In this document: one piece after another, positions 47,232 to 58,869 of the stretch
Numbering within the stretch: the first letter of the stretch is position 1
Layout of the letters: every line of letters starts with the position of its first letter
Source of the DNA: Sweltsa coloradensis
Lineage: Eukaryota > Arthropoda > Insecta > Plecoptera > Chloroperlidae
Direction: 5' to 3'
Assembly (NCBI GenBank): GCA_024449915.1
Contig: JAMZAV010000891.1
Location: forward strand, 248,001 to 312,000
Length of the DNA: 64,000 nt
Notes under the pieces: model-generated
Databases searched by the model: none
The model's input: the letters and a program-made list of their open reading frames with translations, nothing else
Told to the model about the DNA's origin: nothing
Position numbers and translations under genes: made by a program

Positions 47232-50200
47232 GTGAGTAGCCACTTATCTATAGCCTACTCATGCGTGATGGAATTTAAATTAAACACTAAATATATTTTC
47301 TAATTATTTCAATAATTTTTAAAGTGAATCTCAATTTTATTGGGATCATTGTTAACCAAAATTTTAAAATTAGGTTAACTTTGCTTGAAATATTCAAACA
47401 GTTATCCCTGTTATTTATAGCGACCTAAACATAATATATATATTTTTAATTTTAATCAAAAGTACATTTGGATCGTTGTCTAAATGAAATTCAAACCAAC
47501 ATAAAATAGGGTTTACGACTTGGGAGGTTAGTATTTTAGAGTTTGAATAGTTGAGAAAGACTATTCAAGGGTTCATCTATCTAATAAAAAAAGTTTAGCA
47601 ATATAATAATATTATTTTTGAGTCGAAAAAATATTGCAATTAAATAATCAAGTGTCAGCCTATAATAAAAATTAAGTATTATTGAGTCGAAGGAAATGTA
47701 ATATAATCAAAAAGCCAATTATTATTAATGTTGAGAATGAAATTCAGTAATGAATGAATTTAATGTATGCCTCTAATGATCACTTACAATGTAATAAGCA
47801 TGGCTACTCTCGGGGGTGCCGTAAAGTTTAGGGGCGCGAGTCATGGACCTCGTTATATCTGGCATCGGGTTATACAGTGGCAGCCCCCGATATTAACTCA
47901 ATAGTTGGTGGTTGGGGTTAGTGACCAGTTATAGAAGCTGGGTGTAGACTCTTGTTTCATAGCATCAACCTGTTGATGACAGGAGATAAGAAGTTATTTT
48001 AGTAACTATTAATATGAAATGCCTTTAATTTTGTAGCTTTTGTTACGGCTTTCGTTATCATTACAACTCTATTCAATATATAGATAGTTATAATGATGGC
48101 TTTCACGGTTGTTAAATGTTAATTATGTTCATAATATAGCTTTGGGTTATCCTTGTAGTAGTTATTTATTTGTTCAACGTTTCGTGCTAATTTCATAGCA
48201 CTTTCTCAAGTCAGATACATTTTGAAAACAAACCAATAACAAAAGAAAACCAAAACAATCTTCTTTCCAATATGTAACTAAAAAAAAGATTTAACAGGTA
48301 AAACAATTAAGCAATTAAGATTACTATTTGGCTTGAAATAGAGCTTAAAACATAGCACGAAACGTTCTACTACACGGATAATCGAAATCTATATAATTAA
48401 CATATATAGCAGGTGATTACGTGGGCATTTTGTTTAGAGCGATGATTCTGCAAAATGTTGCCACGATATAATATGCCAGATGTCTAAAATCTATCATATA
48501 TGCATCACTTTTCAGTCCGTCCGTACTCGAGTGCGTGTGTCAACGTCTCACGATAAAAACCCGCACACGGCGTACGATTGACATGCGGCTATTTTGTTTA
48601 ACAATTGCCTTTCAACAAGGATGATATGTCATGTTTTAAATGATCATTGTGTAAGGAGTGAGATGTTAGCTCCCAGAAAGTTTGAAAGTTTATGACTCGG
48701 CAACTCCCACCAATCAGTACTTTAGACATCTCGACAAAGATACGATTCAATATCTATGAGGAGAATAAACTTACTTACAAAACTTCGCCAAATATGACGG
48801 ATATCACGGGATTTGGCTTCAAGGTTTCCCATATAATGGAATGGATTTTTTTATGATAAACACCACAGAATATTTTTGGATGAGCGTAGCGAGTGAAGCG
48901 AGCGAAGCGAAGATTCCATTTCACTACACTGGAGAAAAAAATCCGGAATGTTTTTTTTTCCTGTATTTTTGTCTGTTTGTTAACACGATTCCGGCTAAAC
49001 CGATACTCCGATTGCGATGAAATTTTATGGAGGTCTTCGAAATCTCTGAACTTAGAACTGCCACGTTTTTGAGCACAATCGGAAAATTATTTCTCATCAA
49101 AATCGCAATTTTACGATTTTTTTCGATTTTTTAAAAATTTCTTCGACTTATAACACCTACATGCTTTATTCGATTTTGATGATTTTTTCACGGAACCATA
49201 ATTTTATGAATTAAGATATTCTTGTAAAATTTGAGCCCAATCGAAAAATTATTTCTTATAAAATCGAAATTTTACGTGATTTTTCTTTTTTAAAACAATT
49301 CTTTGACTTTTTACACCAATATGCTTTATCCGATTGTAATGATTTTTTCACAGAACCTTAATCTTATGAATTAATATATTCTTGTGAAATTTGAGCACAA
49401 TCGAATAACTATTTCTTATGCAAATCGAAATCTTACGATTTTTTCCTTTTTTAAAATTACGATTAATTAAAAAAATTAAAGATAAAAGTTAATTTTTTAT
49501 TTAATTTATATTAATTTTAAAAAATCTTCAACTGAGTAATGATTTTTTCACAGTACAACAGAAAATCCATATAACACATGGTATCTCAATGCACCAATTA
49601 CGCTCATCCAACAACGCGGCGGGACTTAAGCGTTTTCCTAGTAGAGAAAATTACATAACATTAATATTCGATAAATAACAACAATGTGATAATCATCGGC
49701 TGCTCCACTTCAGATAACCCTGACCAAAATAAAACTTGCAGACATCATAAAAGAATAAGATGTAGATTAAAGAATTAATGAATTTTTAGGGCGCTACAAC
49801 AGCCCATGTAATCGCACCGTATGTACAGGATCGAGGGTTAATATGTCTGACAAGTGCTCCCTTCTGTGTTCCAGCCCCACCACCCAGATACCCCCGAGTT
49901 CAAGAAGAAGTTGGCGGAGTACGAGGTGGCTTGCAAGGCTTCGGAGAACGCATCCCAGGGTAAGACGATCCAATCCAATTCCACGCACAATGCAACCGAG
50001 AATGTACGAGTGTGTTCACAAAGTAGACGCGAACAATGCGTGTCCGCGCGCCGCCTATTGTGTTGCGCTAGGCGGGGGCTTCTGGGGGTACGTTCCGAAA
50101 GCTTTGGCGCTGGCATTCACGATATACGTGCGGAACACCTCGAGCATTGGCATGGCTGTTTTGGGCTGTTTAGGCGCGCATTAATACATGCAAACATATT

Positions 50201-53200
50201 TTATCGCAATTTTACACTAAGGTTAAGTCCGTCATATAGGGCGTTTCAGTTATTAGTGAGATACCCTACAGGTGAAACAGCTATTACAGAAGTTTCTTGG
50301 GTTGGCACGTCAAAGAACGATACGGTCATCTTAAATTTTGAAATACCGTCAATATCTACTCTACCACTTGTTGAAGATTATGAACTGAAAACCTCTTGGG
50401 CGTGATGAATATGCTCAAGAATCATGTTACAGAATGCTGGGCCAAGCACATTCAACAGCTTATGGAACGTACCCTAGGCTGCATCGTCACACACTCAGGA
50501 GGCCTGGCACAGAACGCGCTGTTGTCTGTATTAACCCAGGGTTAATACAGGCTCGCTATGATAACTGAATGTGAGTGATAAGTTTTCTCGCTCCTCGTAG
50601 GGGAAGCGTCGAATTGTTTTGTACCGACTCCTACTTCGAAGTAGAAATATAGATATACTCGTATTACCAGACTCACAAACCACAATACTTTGAAGAGATC
50701 TTTACTTTTAGATGAGACTTTTTTAAACGAACGATTACCTTTTAGCAATACGATGTTTATTGTGTACTTATTCAAGTAAGTTATTAAATTAAATTATCCA
50801 TGTACACAAATAGTTACAGTGAATAATAAAAAATAAATATAAAATACCGTTTGTAAAAGTGTGAGTCACGCAGTTTCGTCTACTATAACAAGAAATCTGA
50901 AATACATATTATACAGATTTTTAAATTTGCCGACTTATTTTTCTCTTCAATGTTTATTTTTTAAGTTTTCAACCCATCAATCGTTTGTACAGTTTATTAT
51001 TTGAAAATATGCAAATAACCGACAAGAAGTAATAAATGATGATCGGGGTCACAGCTTTGTAATAACTGTCTTCTGGATTAGTTTGAGTTATATCCTCGTA
51101 AGCGATCGTTAATCTTGGACTTAACGATAATAACGCGGGATTTCAAGGTGTGTTCAGCTCCACAAGGTGACGTCATCGGATGTGAGTCCGTGTTGAGGGC
51201 GAAACTTCATTTATTTCAGCGAGTGTTTACGTCTTCTTCGTCAGTTGTGAACTGAATACCCAAGGCAGTGATATTTTAATATCTATAGTAGGCTAGATCC
51301 CCAGTCATTCGTCTACCGGCGTGTCAATTATAAGCCATCTTAAAGTAGGTTGAAGCGATTTGTAGCCCAAATTTTTTTAAGATGGCTCTCTGGTTGACAA
51401 GTGAGCATATTAGCCATTAACACCAAATGATTACTAAATTCCCTTATGCAATAACGTATTATTTTTTTCTGTTTTTGCATTCCCATGCTGCACAAGCTAA
51501 ATCCATATCAAAACCATCCAGAAAAATATTTAATCGCATCTAAAACAAAATGTCAAGCATGAAAAAGTCGCTAAATCGCCATTATGAATAGGTCAGATAG
51601 ACGCTTCAATTTGCTACGCTCGCTCCTGTGCGGACGTATTCGAGACTGGGGATGTAGCCTACTATGGATGTTAAATATCATTGACCCAATTGCTGTTAAA
51701 AAGGACTAAAATCCTTGCATTCACATTAATGACTGAGGGAAACCTTCCAGTCAGGATTGCCGGTAATGGGTATCGAACCCAGGACATCCCGAATCAGAGT
51801 CAGTCACATACGCCCATTAAAGGTCCATTAAAGGCTGTTCAATTAGGTTTTTAATTTTCTCAAATATGCAACAAATTAAATTCAATAAAATTTAATAAAT
51901 ATTATAATAATAATCTTGAACGAATACACAGCAATTAATATTACTTTATTCATATAAAATTGTATCACCTACCACAGCGTTCAACGTTGGTGGTTCATGT
52001 AATGTCTTTGTGTTGCTTCTTCGAAAGAGAGAAATGATGTAAAAGAGTGGTGAAAATAAATTGTAATTTTATATTAAATTTTTATGTTTACCGTTAAACT
52101 GTTACCAGTTTGTACCGCCCAAATAATTTTGTCGCAAAAACTGTAATATTTTTTTTAAACATTTTTCTCTTGGGCAGACATTAAGTTGAAGAGTTGGACA
52201 TTAAACTCAGGTAAACATAATCATGAACGAAGTAAGTATTAATAGGTAGTTTAAAACAATGTTCAAGACGCAATATTTGCTGTGTACCAGAGAAGTTTTA
52301 TAAAAGAGTAATACATCTCAAACTTATTTTTTAAAACAGTTCCGATGTTCTTACAGCGTCAGATTTTAATTCCATTCACCATTAAATTATTAACTTCATC
52401 GAATATTTAAGAAAATTTAAACCCCACTTTCAAGTGCAGTGTTGATGAAGACGATTCAAAATGCCAGATACAGGGGATGAGTCAAATATTTCAAGATCGA
52501 TAAGTACTTTTTAAATCTCTCCAGGGTTCCATGTGCTTCGAGTGGATATGCGCCCAAACTGTGAGCGAGTATATTATTTATAGGTCTGGAGCAAAGGCGT
52601 AATTCTTCAGATTATTGAATTTCTTTCGTGTCGAAATACGTTCATCATTTTTATGGTTATGCTGAAAAGCCTGTAGATTAAAACGAGCCAAAAATGCAAT
52701 AAATTGCTGAGCTTATAGGAATATTATGTGGCTATAATGCAAAGTTTACAAGACTGCAGTTTTTATGATATTTGGTAACTGTTTTCGCTATCGCAGTTTG
52801 CCAATGGATAGATAATAATATGGGTAATATTAAAGCCGGTCGTTTTAAACAGCCATGCATATAACTATGACACTTTTATGAAAGAACATAAAATGAAATG
52901 TTCACGTTTTATGGTGACGTAGTGGCAGTTGGTATAAGTATGTAAGTAGCTTTATTCTGTCGGCATATTATTTCATAAACAACTAGACACCACCCAATGA
53001 CCATAACACTTTTTGATTGCAGAGGACATTGACATGCAAAAGGATCACAAGGTTCCCACGACACCTACTGGCAAGGTGAGAGAAACTTCAATGAATTCAA
53101 TGTACGCATGCAAGTTGTTAGCCTGCTAACAATCTTTGTTATAGATAGTTGACTTGTCAGTGTGATGAAGAATAAACGTAGCCCTCATTACCTAACTTAA

Positions 53201-55174
53201 CTTCCTGGCATACAGATAGATTCGTCATTGTCCGTCATAATAATGTGGAAATCCTTAGGATATCATGTCCTCTGTATGGGGTGGGACGTCATTTAGAACA
53301 ACGGTTCCCAACGCGCTTTACAAAGTTTAATACAGATAGATTCGTCATTGTCCGTCATAATAATGTGGAAATCCTTAGGATATTATGTCCTCTGTATGGG
53401 GTGGGACGTCATTTAGAACAACGGTCCCCAACGCGCTTTACAAAGTTTAAGGGGAAAGAATAATTTGACAAATGTTGACTCATCGGTTGAGTTGTAAACT
53501 ATTGTGTTTTCAAATTTGTGTTACATTTTCATTTACTCTCATTTTTTCATCTTAATTGTTATTATTTTTCTTCTTTTACCCATGTGATGCATATGCATTC
53601 TGAAGTAGGCATATAATATTGAACTAATCCTACTTACTACCCTCTGTAATTTATATTAATTTACATGTTTATGCAATGATTCGTATCATTGTTTATAATA
53701 TTAATATTTTTAGCAATAATTTTAAATACTTAAGAAATATCACATTGTTTTGCATATTTTCTAGTTTATGATTATAGTTATCGTCCAAATCATTAGTCAA
53801 AATTAGCATTTAGAGCATTATAACATTAAAATTCCAAATGCTCAAATCAGTTCTGAAATTAATTAGAATATAGTTAATACCATTGGGGTTAAAATGTGGC
53901 AAGAGTCCCTATATCAGTGACCGCTAGTATATTTATGCGCATATTATATACTTTGTATGCAGGATACTATTGGGCAGGGCGGTAATATAGTGGGCCCTAA
54001 CTATCAATGATAAGACAGTATTACATCTGTGTTCTATTACTTGCTCCAGTGCTACGTCGGGTGTATGATGGAGCACATGGGCATGCTAGAGAACGGAGCC
54101 TTCTCTCAGACCAATGCAGAAGAGAAGGCGAAGAAGGCGTTCGCTGACGCGCCCGACAAACTGGCGAAGATTCTAGAAGGCATCGCTAGCTGCGCCACTG
54201 AAGGTAGGGAACTTGTTGTTGAGATACATTCCAAAAGAACGCATGCAACCATAGATCATGCCCGGAAGCATTTAGTATTTCGACAAGCCTCAACAAACAT
54301 TTTCAGCAAGTGTCTAACGTTTGTCGCACACAGAACTCTGTGTTCCATTTGCGATTGAAGATTTCTTTTGAGATTTCCCCTCGGTTAAACCTATGAAGCT
54401 ACGAAATTGTATACAAAGCCACTCCCAGCAAGACGTATATAATATGTTTTCTACCCTCAAAGAGGTCAACGATTTCTTTGTTGTTTTCAATGTGGTCCGG
54501 ACATTGGCCCTCCTAGGTAAAGCGCTACGCCTCAGATGAATTATGTCTTCGTGCGAGAAAGTGTGTTTCCAGGTATGTCAAGTCGCTTTCTGACTTTTGT
54601 CTCTAGCATTTCTACGGAAAGGTCGACGTCAAGCTTTTCCAAACACGGAACATCCGTCTTCTTTTCCTGACAGTTGTCCGACCAAATATTTTCCTCTGAA
54701 AATGTGAGATAGTTAATGGCTACATTTTGGGTATATTTCTTATATTAAATGTGACGATGTTTTGACGAAGTTGAAGAGGTTATTAATTAAAGTAATTGCT
54801 TACAAAGGAACAAACGCGGCAAAGAATGTAAATCAAAATTAAACTTTGTAATATTAACAAATCAGTATTAAACTGCTTATTACTTAGTTGACTTACAACA
54901 TACGCTGGACAGATGCATACTTAGAATGAATATTATAACCTTATTTAATACCAACAATAAATGTTTGTTTTTTCCATTTTTTTGAATAATGAAACTGCAT
55001 TTTGTTTTGTTTAAGTTAAAGCCAAATAAATTTACCCAGGGATTGAATTAACTATTTTAAATGAAATCATATGTGCTTGTTTCAGTTGGTGAGGGGACTG
55101 ACAAGTGTGAGACTGGCCCCAAGGTGCTGGCTTGCATGGAGAAGGCTCACAAGCCTCCGGCGCCACCCGCGTAG
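47178..55174 (+). CDS. Obp: Classical odorant-binding protein (PBP/GOBP family), complete five-exon gene
   Basis: Exons 47178-47231, 49875-49959, 53023-53075, 54050-54203 and 55086-55174 join in frame to 144 codons plus TAG, with GT-AG borders throughout. Residues 1-18 form a hydrophobic signal peptide (MKTVICFVLVAVVVVAAM). The mature part has six cysteines at residues 38, 65, 69, 112, 123 and 132. The resulting spacing C-X26-C-X3-C-X42-C-X10-C-X8-C includes the X3 and X8 intervals diagnostic of classical insect OBPs, which are secreted, all-helical, three-disulphide carriers of small hydrophobic ligands in sensillum lymph and other tissues. The C-terminus is Pro/Ala-rich and short. Introns of 2643, 3063, 974 and 882 bp are full of repeats. 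No lesion is seen. The ligand and tissue cannot be told from sequence. A broken tandem copy begins at 61904. Confidence 0.93.
48140..48400. repeat. Inverted repeat with GAAACGTT-ended hairpins
   Basis: The left arm reversed and the right arm both contain TAGCACGAAACGTT followed by 'actactac(a)aggataa'-like or 'ctactacacggataatcg' sequence. On the minus strand of the left arm, GTGCTA...TAGCAC forms a six-bp stem just before GAAACGTT, an arrangement similar to the 28738-28977 element. Confidence 0.5.
48505..48715 (+). repeat. Dispersed repeat family R, copy 7
   Basis: Has both family ends: 'agtccgtccgta' and 'cgtctcacgataaaaaccc' at the left, and a CGGCAACTCCCACC variant of the 3' end at the right. 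Confidence 0.6.
48876..49641 (+). mobile_element. Helentron/HINE-like element, copy e, in OBP intron 1
   Basis: Starts TTGGATGAGCGTAGCGAGTG and ends GGGACTTAAGCGTTTTCCTAG with T following. 766 bp, same orientation as the OBP gene. Absent from the paralogous intron in unit 2, so it was inserted after the duplication or lost there. Confidence 0.7.
49875..49959 (+). CDS. Obp: OBP exon 2 (first conserved cysteine)
   Basis: Acceptor TTCCAG, donor GTAAGA, phase 0 in and phase 1 out. Encodes the mature N-terminus PHHPDTPEFKKK and the helix with Cys38. Confidence 0.92.
50526..50550. repeat. Perfect 25-bp palindrome
   Basis: CTGTATTAACCC-A-GGGTTAATACAG: two 12-bp arms around a single base. Could be the end of a small element or a dimeric protein site; nothing decides. 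Confidence 0.8.
51476..51634 (-). repeat. Dispersed repeat, partner of 37139-37290
   Basis: The reverse complement carries 'gagcgagcgtagcaaattga', then 'gacctattcataatggcgat' and 'tagcttgtgcagcatggg'. It shows several substitutions relative to the partner. Confidence 0.55.
51655..51830 (-). repeat. tRNA-derived SINE, family A copy 5
   Basis: Contains 'cagtcaggattgccggta' and GGTATCGAACCCAGGAC with 'gaatcagagtcagt'. The far tail is degenerate. Confidence 0.6.
53023..53075 (+). CDS. Obp: OBP exon 3
   Basis: Short 53-bp exon bounded by TTGCAG and GTGAGA. The split codon G-AG gives Glu47. It covers the C1-C2 interval without cysteine. The AG|AG ambiguity at the acceptor is settled by frame. Confidence 0.85.
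53211..53450 (+). repeat. 120-bp tandem duplication in OBP intron 3
   Basis: 53211-53330 and 53331-53450 differ at only about two positions. Both contain 'tcgtcattgtccgtcataat' and 'gggtgggacgtcatttagaa'. A recent duplication; the open frame across it has no recognised domain. Confidence 0.9.
54050..54203 (+). CDS. Obp: OBP exon 4 (cysteines 2-4)
   Basis: Opens directly with Cys65 in CYVGCMMEHMGML, the diagnostic C-X3-C, and ends after Cys112 at donor GTAGGG (phase 1). Confidence 0.93.
55086..55174 (+). CDS. Obp: OBP exon 5 (cysteines 5-6, stop)
   Basis: Acceptor TTTCAG. Encodes CETGPKVLAC (C-X8-C) and the tail KPPAPPA, with stop TAG at 55172-55174. Candidate AATAAA motifs follow (e.g. 55420-55430). 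Confidence 0.92.
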
Positions 55175-55599
55175 TCGAACATACATCGCCACTCATCACA
55201 CACACTCTCAAGACGACCTGGCCTGGCTACTTTATATGCAACATGATTCTCAATCTTTTTCTCAATCTTTCAATCTCAATCAAAACGTATTGTGATCACA
55301 TAAATAGTACAAAAATATAATATTTCACGAGCATTATCATGAGATTGTGTTTGAACTAAGCTGTCACGATCTGTTTCCGTATCAATTCCTTCTCCCAAGT
55401 AGCAACGTCTAGTAATTTAACAATAAATTAACCTAATAACCTAAGTTTTTAGAATACTTAAGGTCATTCCAACTATAATCATACCTTAATTTAACCTGGT
55501 AAGCCACCTGAAGAGGGAGGTAAAATTGTCCATGGGAAGACTCCAATGTTTTCAGAATACTTAGGTCATACCAACTCCATTCATCCAATGCAGAAATAA

Positions 55600-55672
55600 A
55601 AAATCAATCCCGACCGTTGTTTGAACCAGGGTCTCCCACATTCCGGTCAAAAAGTCATCTTATCCAACTAGA
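55600..55672 (-). repeat. tRNA-derived SINE head, family C (unit 2)
   Basis: Inverse reads 'ctagtctagttggataagat' then 'gggagaccctggttcaaac'. It matches 44375-44445 and marks the duplication junction. Confidence 0.45.
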
Positions 55673-55916
55673 CTAGGAAAATGCCAAAGTCGATGTTAAC
55701 CGAGTGAGCGAGTCATGTGTTGAGTACCCGGTAATATTTGCATTTAAGTTAAAATTAATTACCTTGCATAAGGTTTTAAGTTTAGTTGGTATGAGGGCAC
55801 TCTCTAGCCTGTGCTATGGAACCAGCCTTAGGTATAGGGGGACGTAAGAAATTGATACCGGGTACTCAACACATGACTCGGTCACTCGTCTAACAACGAC
55901 TTTGGCGTTTTCCTAG
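55673..55916. mobile_element. 244-bp TIR element with CTAGG/CCTAG termini (unit 2)
   Basis: Both termini present (ctaggaaaatgccaaagtcg and cgactttggcgttttcctag). Same TIR family as 45567-45869 but with different internal sequence. Confidence 0.65.
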
Positions 55917-56454
55917 TACATACCCTATCCTTGAAAGAGGGTTCGATTCCAGCGAAACGTAGATTATTTGTCTCTACCTTTTAACTTCTTTTGTAAGTCT
56001 TACAAATCTAATCCAGAACTTTAAACGTGATACAGATACGATAATGCGGTTACCTTTTTAACGTTCAGGTCTGCCCCCAAATACAAGACCCGACACTAAA
56101 TTTCGGGTACCCGCACACCAGTGGTATATGATAGTACAAAACAAATTCACAGTGTAAAACATATATAGTTGGGGGACACAAACAAAGAATTTTTATAGTA
56201 CAAGCGACACTCGATTTGTTTTTTAATATGCCCTAAAATCTGTTGACTGGCAATGGTGACAGAAACGCTCGCTTATTTTTGTAACTTAGGTACAGCCGTA
56301 CAGTCCATACTTTCTCTGTATCTACAGAGGCTACAGCCTGCAAGGATCGGTTAAGTTGTATCTATTTATGACTTTAACGTCTATCCTATTCCTAGCTTAA
56401 GCCATAATAAGCCTTAATCCAAATTATTTACATTACTTTTATATTAATACCTTT

Positions 56455-56829
56455 TAATGAATGAGCCATTTGAGAGTGTTTTTTACCACTTGAATATCAC
56501 ATGCAGCATTTTATTCCTGCGTTTAGTCCATTTATTAATTAATTAGTTACTATATCGGCCTACATTTATGTAAATGTGTATTTTACTTTTTGAAACTTGT
56601 AACGGCCATAAGCATTATAATACGAGTTATTGTAGATTAATCGGCCAATCCACCCTCACCCGTTTAGGTAATACTTATGACCGTTAAAACGTTCAAATAG
56701 TGAAATGCATATTTAAATTAATGCAGGCCAATATAGTGACTAACTAATAATTAAATGGACTAAACGCAGAAAGAAACTGCAGCATGCGATATTCAAATGG
56801 GTAAAAACACTCTCGTGGCTCATTCATGT
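56455..56829. mobile_element. Hairpin element (unit 2 copy)
   Basis: Paralogous to 45076-45456 through the whole-unit duplication. Small indels distinguish the two. Confidence 0.65.
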
Positions 56830-56934
56830 AAAATTTCTATATAATTTATTATTATGGTAAGAACGAAAAGTTTTGTTAATTTATCAACTGATCTTAAGTC
56901 TTCATCTTAAATAAATAAATATATTTGAACATAA

Positions 56935-57237
56935 CTAGGAAAACGCCAAAGACGTTGTTAGACGAGTGAGCGAGCCATGTGTTGAGTACCCGGCAACATT
57001 CCCTTTTATCCCATCTACCTGAGGCTAGTTTCAGCATAGTTCTTTCTTTCCTAGGCTATCATATTGGATAAGTGGCGCATGATGGCCTTTCGGTTTACGC
57101 TACGCGCCCTTATACCAACCAAACTCAAAACCCTATCATTTACACCTTAACATCAATCAACATATTATGCAAATGTTCACTGGTACTCAACACATGACTC
57201 GCTCACTCGTTTAACAGCGACTTTGGCGTTTTCCTAG
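56935..57237. mobile_element. 303-bp TIR element (unit 2 copy)
   Basis: Same length as its unit 1 counterpart at 45567-45869, with scattered substitutions. Confidence 0.65.
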
Positions 57238-58869
57238 TTAATCCATTCTTAAGATTATACTTGTTGGAAATGTTCAGCTATTTTGTATATACTTTTACTC
57301 TAAGTATATCCACGGAATTCAACACAAAACACAACACGACTAAATTTCCAAAATGATAATCCTATATAAAAAATGTCACAATGACATCTTTCTTCCATTA
57401 AGCATAGGAAAATATGTATCAGAATACCAAAAAGTTTGATCTATAAATGATACAGTAAATTCGTTCTCGAAGCTCCTAATGAAAATACCAATACAGTTGG
57501 AATGCGTTGTGTATGCCTGCCCTGTTCGAATAAAACCTTAAACATGGATGATGTGATTGAATAATAACTGCTTTCGATGGAGTTCGTCCACTACCAGGAT
57601 AAACTTCATCATCTCCAACGTCCAGCAAAAAAAAGTCTATCCACTTCAATACAGAAAATCCGGACTGGAATTCTTAGTGTGACTGGGATTTATATTTCTG
57701 TACAAGACAAAAATAATGTAAAAAACTTAGGATTTGAGGAAATATTATCAGTAAGTCAAATAGTGAGTCTCTCAAAACCACGACATAAAACATTCTTGTG
57801 AACCATTTTCGCAAAAATATACTTTCTGTTTTGTTTACATTTTTAATTATAACTTCGCCGTGCTAGTAGAGCTGTTAAGCTGAAAAATTGTGCACTTTTT
57901 GAGAAAAGCATGAAACTTCTAGCATAGCTAGCTAATACCAATATATTCATTTTAAGATGTGGAGGGAAGTCAGATTTGACCTCTGAGGATACTGAGAGGT
58001 CAAATTCAAAATGGCCGCCACTCCACGATCCTAATGAGTACACACGCTTAACTTGGGAAGCAAATAGTGTAGATAAGCCTTTTAGGTGTCATTTCCAATT
58101 AATTTTGGGATGACCATTCATATAGTAACACTCACGTGTTCGTTAGGTCAAGGTCAAAGGTCAATTTTGACCAAAAAGGTGAACAAAATAGCATGCACAA
58201 TCGTTTGTTTTCTACCTCATTTAAGAGAATACTCTACCTCAAAATGATGTATATTTGTATCACGAAGGCCGCCAAGATGACCAACATAGCCAAGATGACC
58301 ACGCTGAGAGGTCAAATCCAAGATGGCCACCATTCTACCGGCTTAATGATTATACACACCTAGCTTGGGTAGCAATTAGAGTAGAAAGGCCTTTAAGGTG
58401 TCATTTCCAATTAATATTGGGATGCCCATTCTTTTGGTAACAATCACGTGGTCTCCAGAATGAAAGGTCAAGGTCAAAGGTCAAGATTGACCAAAAAGTT
58501 GAACACAAAACATGCACAATTTTTGTTTTCTACGTCATTTAAGAGAATACTCTACCTCCAAATGTTTTTTTTTATCACGATGGCGCCAAGATGACCAACA
58601 TAGCCAAGATGACAGCGCTGAGACATAAAATCCAAGATGGCTGCCATTTTACCATTCTAATGATCATTCACACTTAACTAAGGGAGCAAATATTGTGATA
58701 TAAGGTGTAATTTCCTGTTAATATGGGTATGCCCAATCAATTGGTGACATTTTCATTTTTGTGATCGCCAGAACTGGTAAAGAGGAATTACACTTAGGTC
58801 AAGGTCATAGGTAAAGACCGTCGTAAATTTACTCGAATCGATTGTATAACTTATATTTTATTCAAGAAC

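Larger units (their letters stand above)
47232..49874 (+). other. OBP intron 1 with unit-specific insertions
   Basis: 2643 bp against 316 bp for the equivalent intron in unit 2. Contains an inverted repeat (48140-48400), a family R copy (48505-48715) and a Helentron-like copy (48876-49641). The rest is AT-rich. Confidence 0.8.
49960..53022 (+). other. OBP intron 2
   Basis: Holds one 80-bp unit (49990-50069) of the sequence that is repeated nine times in unit 2. It also holds a segment absent from unit 2 (about 50262-50730), a 25-bp perfect palindrome (50526-50550), a dispersed repeat (51476-51634) and a family A SINE (51655-51830). Confidence 0.75.
44375..55604 (+). repeat. Tandem segmental duplication, unit 1 (intact OBP)
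   Basis: From about 44375 the sequence is collinear with 55605 onward. Shared blocks in order are the SINE head, a TIR-element end, the 381-bp hairpin element (45076-45456 with 56455-56829), the 303-bp TIR element (45567-45869 with 56935-57237), the OBP upstream region, exons 1 and 2, and 'ttagcaatacgatgtttatt' at about 50744 and 63527. The ~11.2-kb period implies that this unit ends where the second begins. The left breakpoint is estimated by eye to within tens of bases. Confidence 0.85.

Noticed and set aside
49854..50405. 183-residue single-exon OBP
   Set aside because: Only the exon-2 part is OBP; the remainder is intron read-through past a good GTAAGA donor, and the true downstream exons are found at 53023, 54050 and 55086.
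53245..53463. Repeat-containing small protein
   Set aside because: Frame created by a 120-bp (multiple of three) tandem duplication within an intron; no homology recognised.
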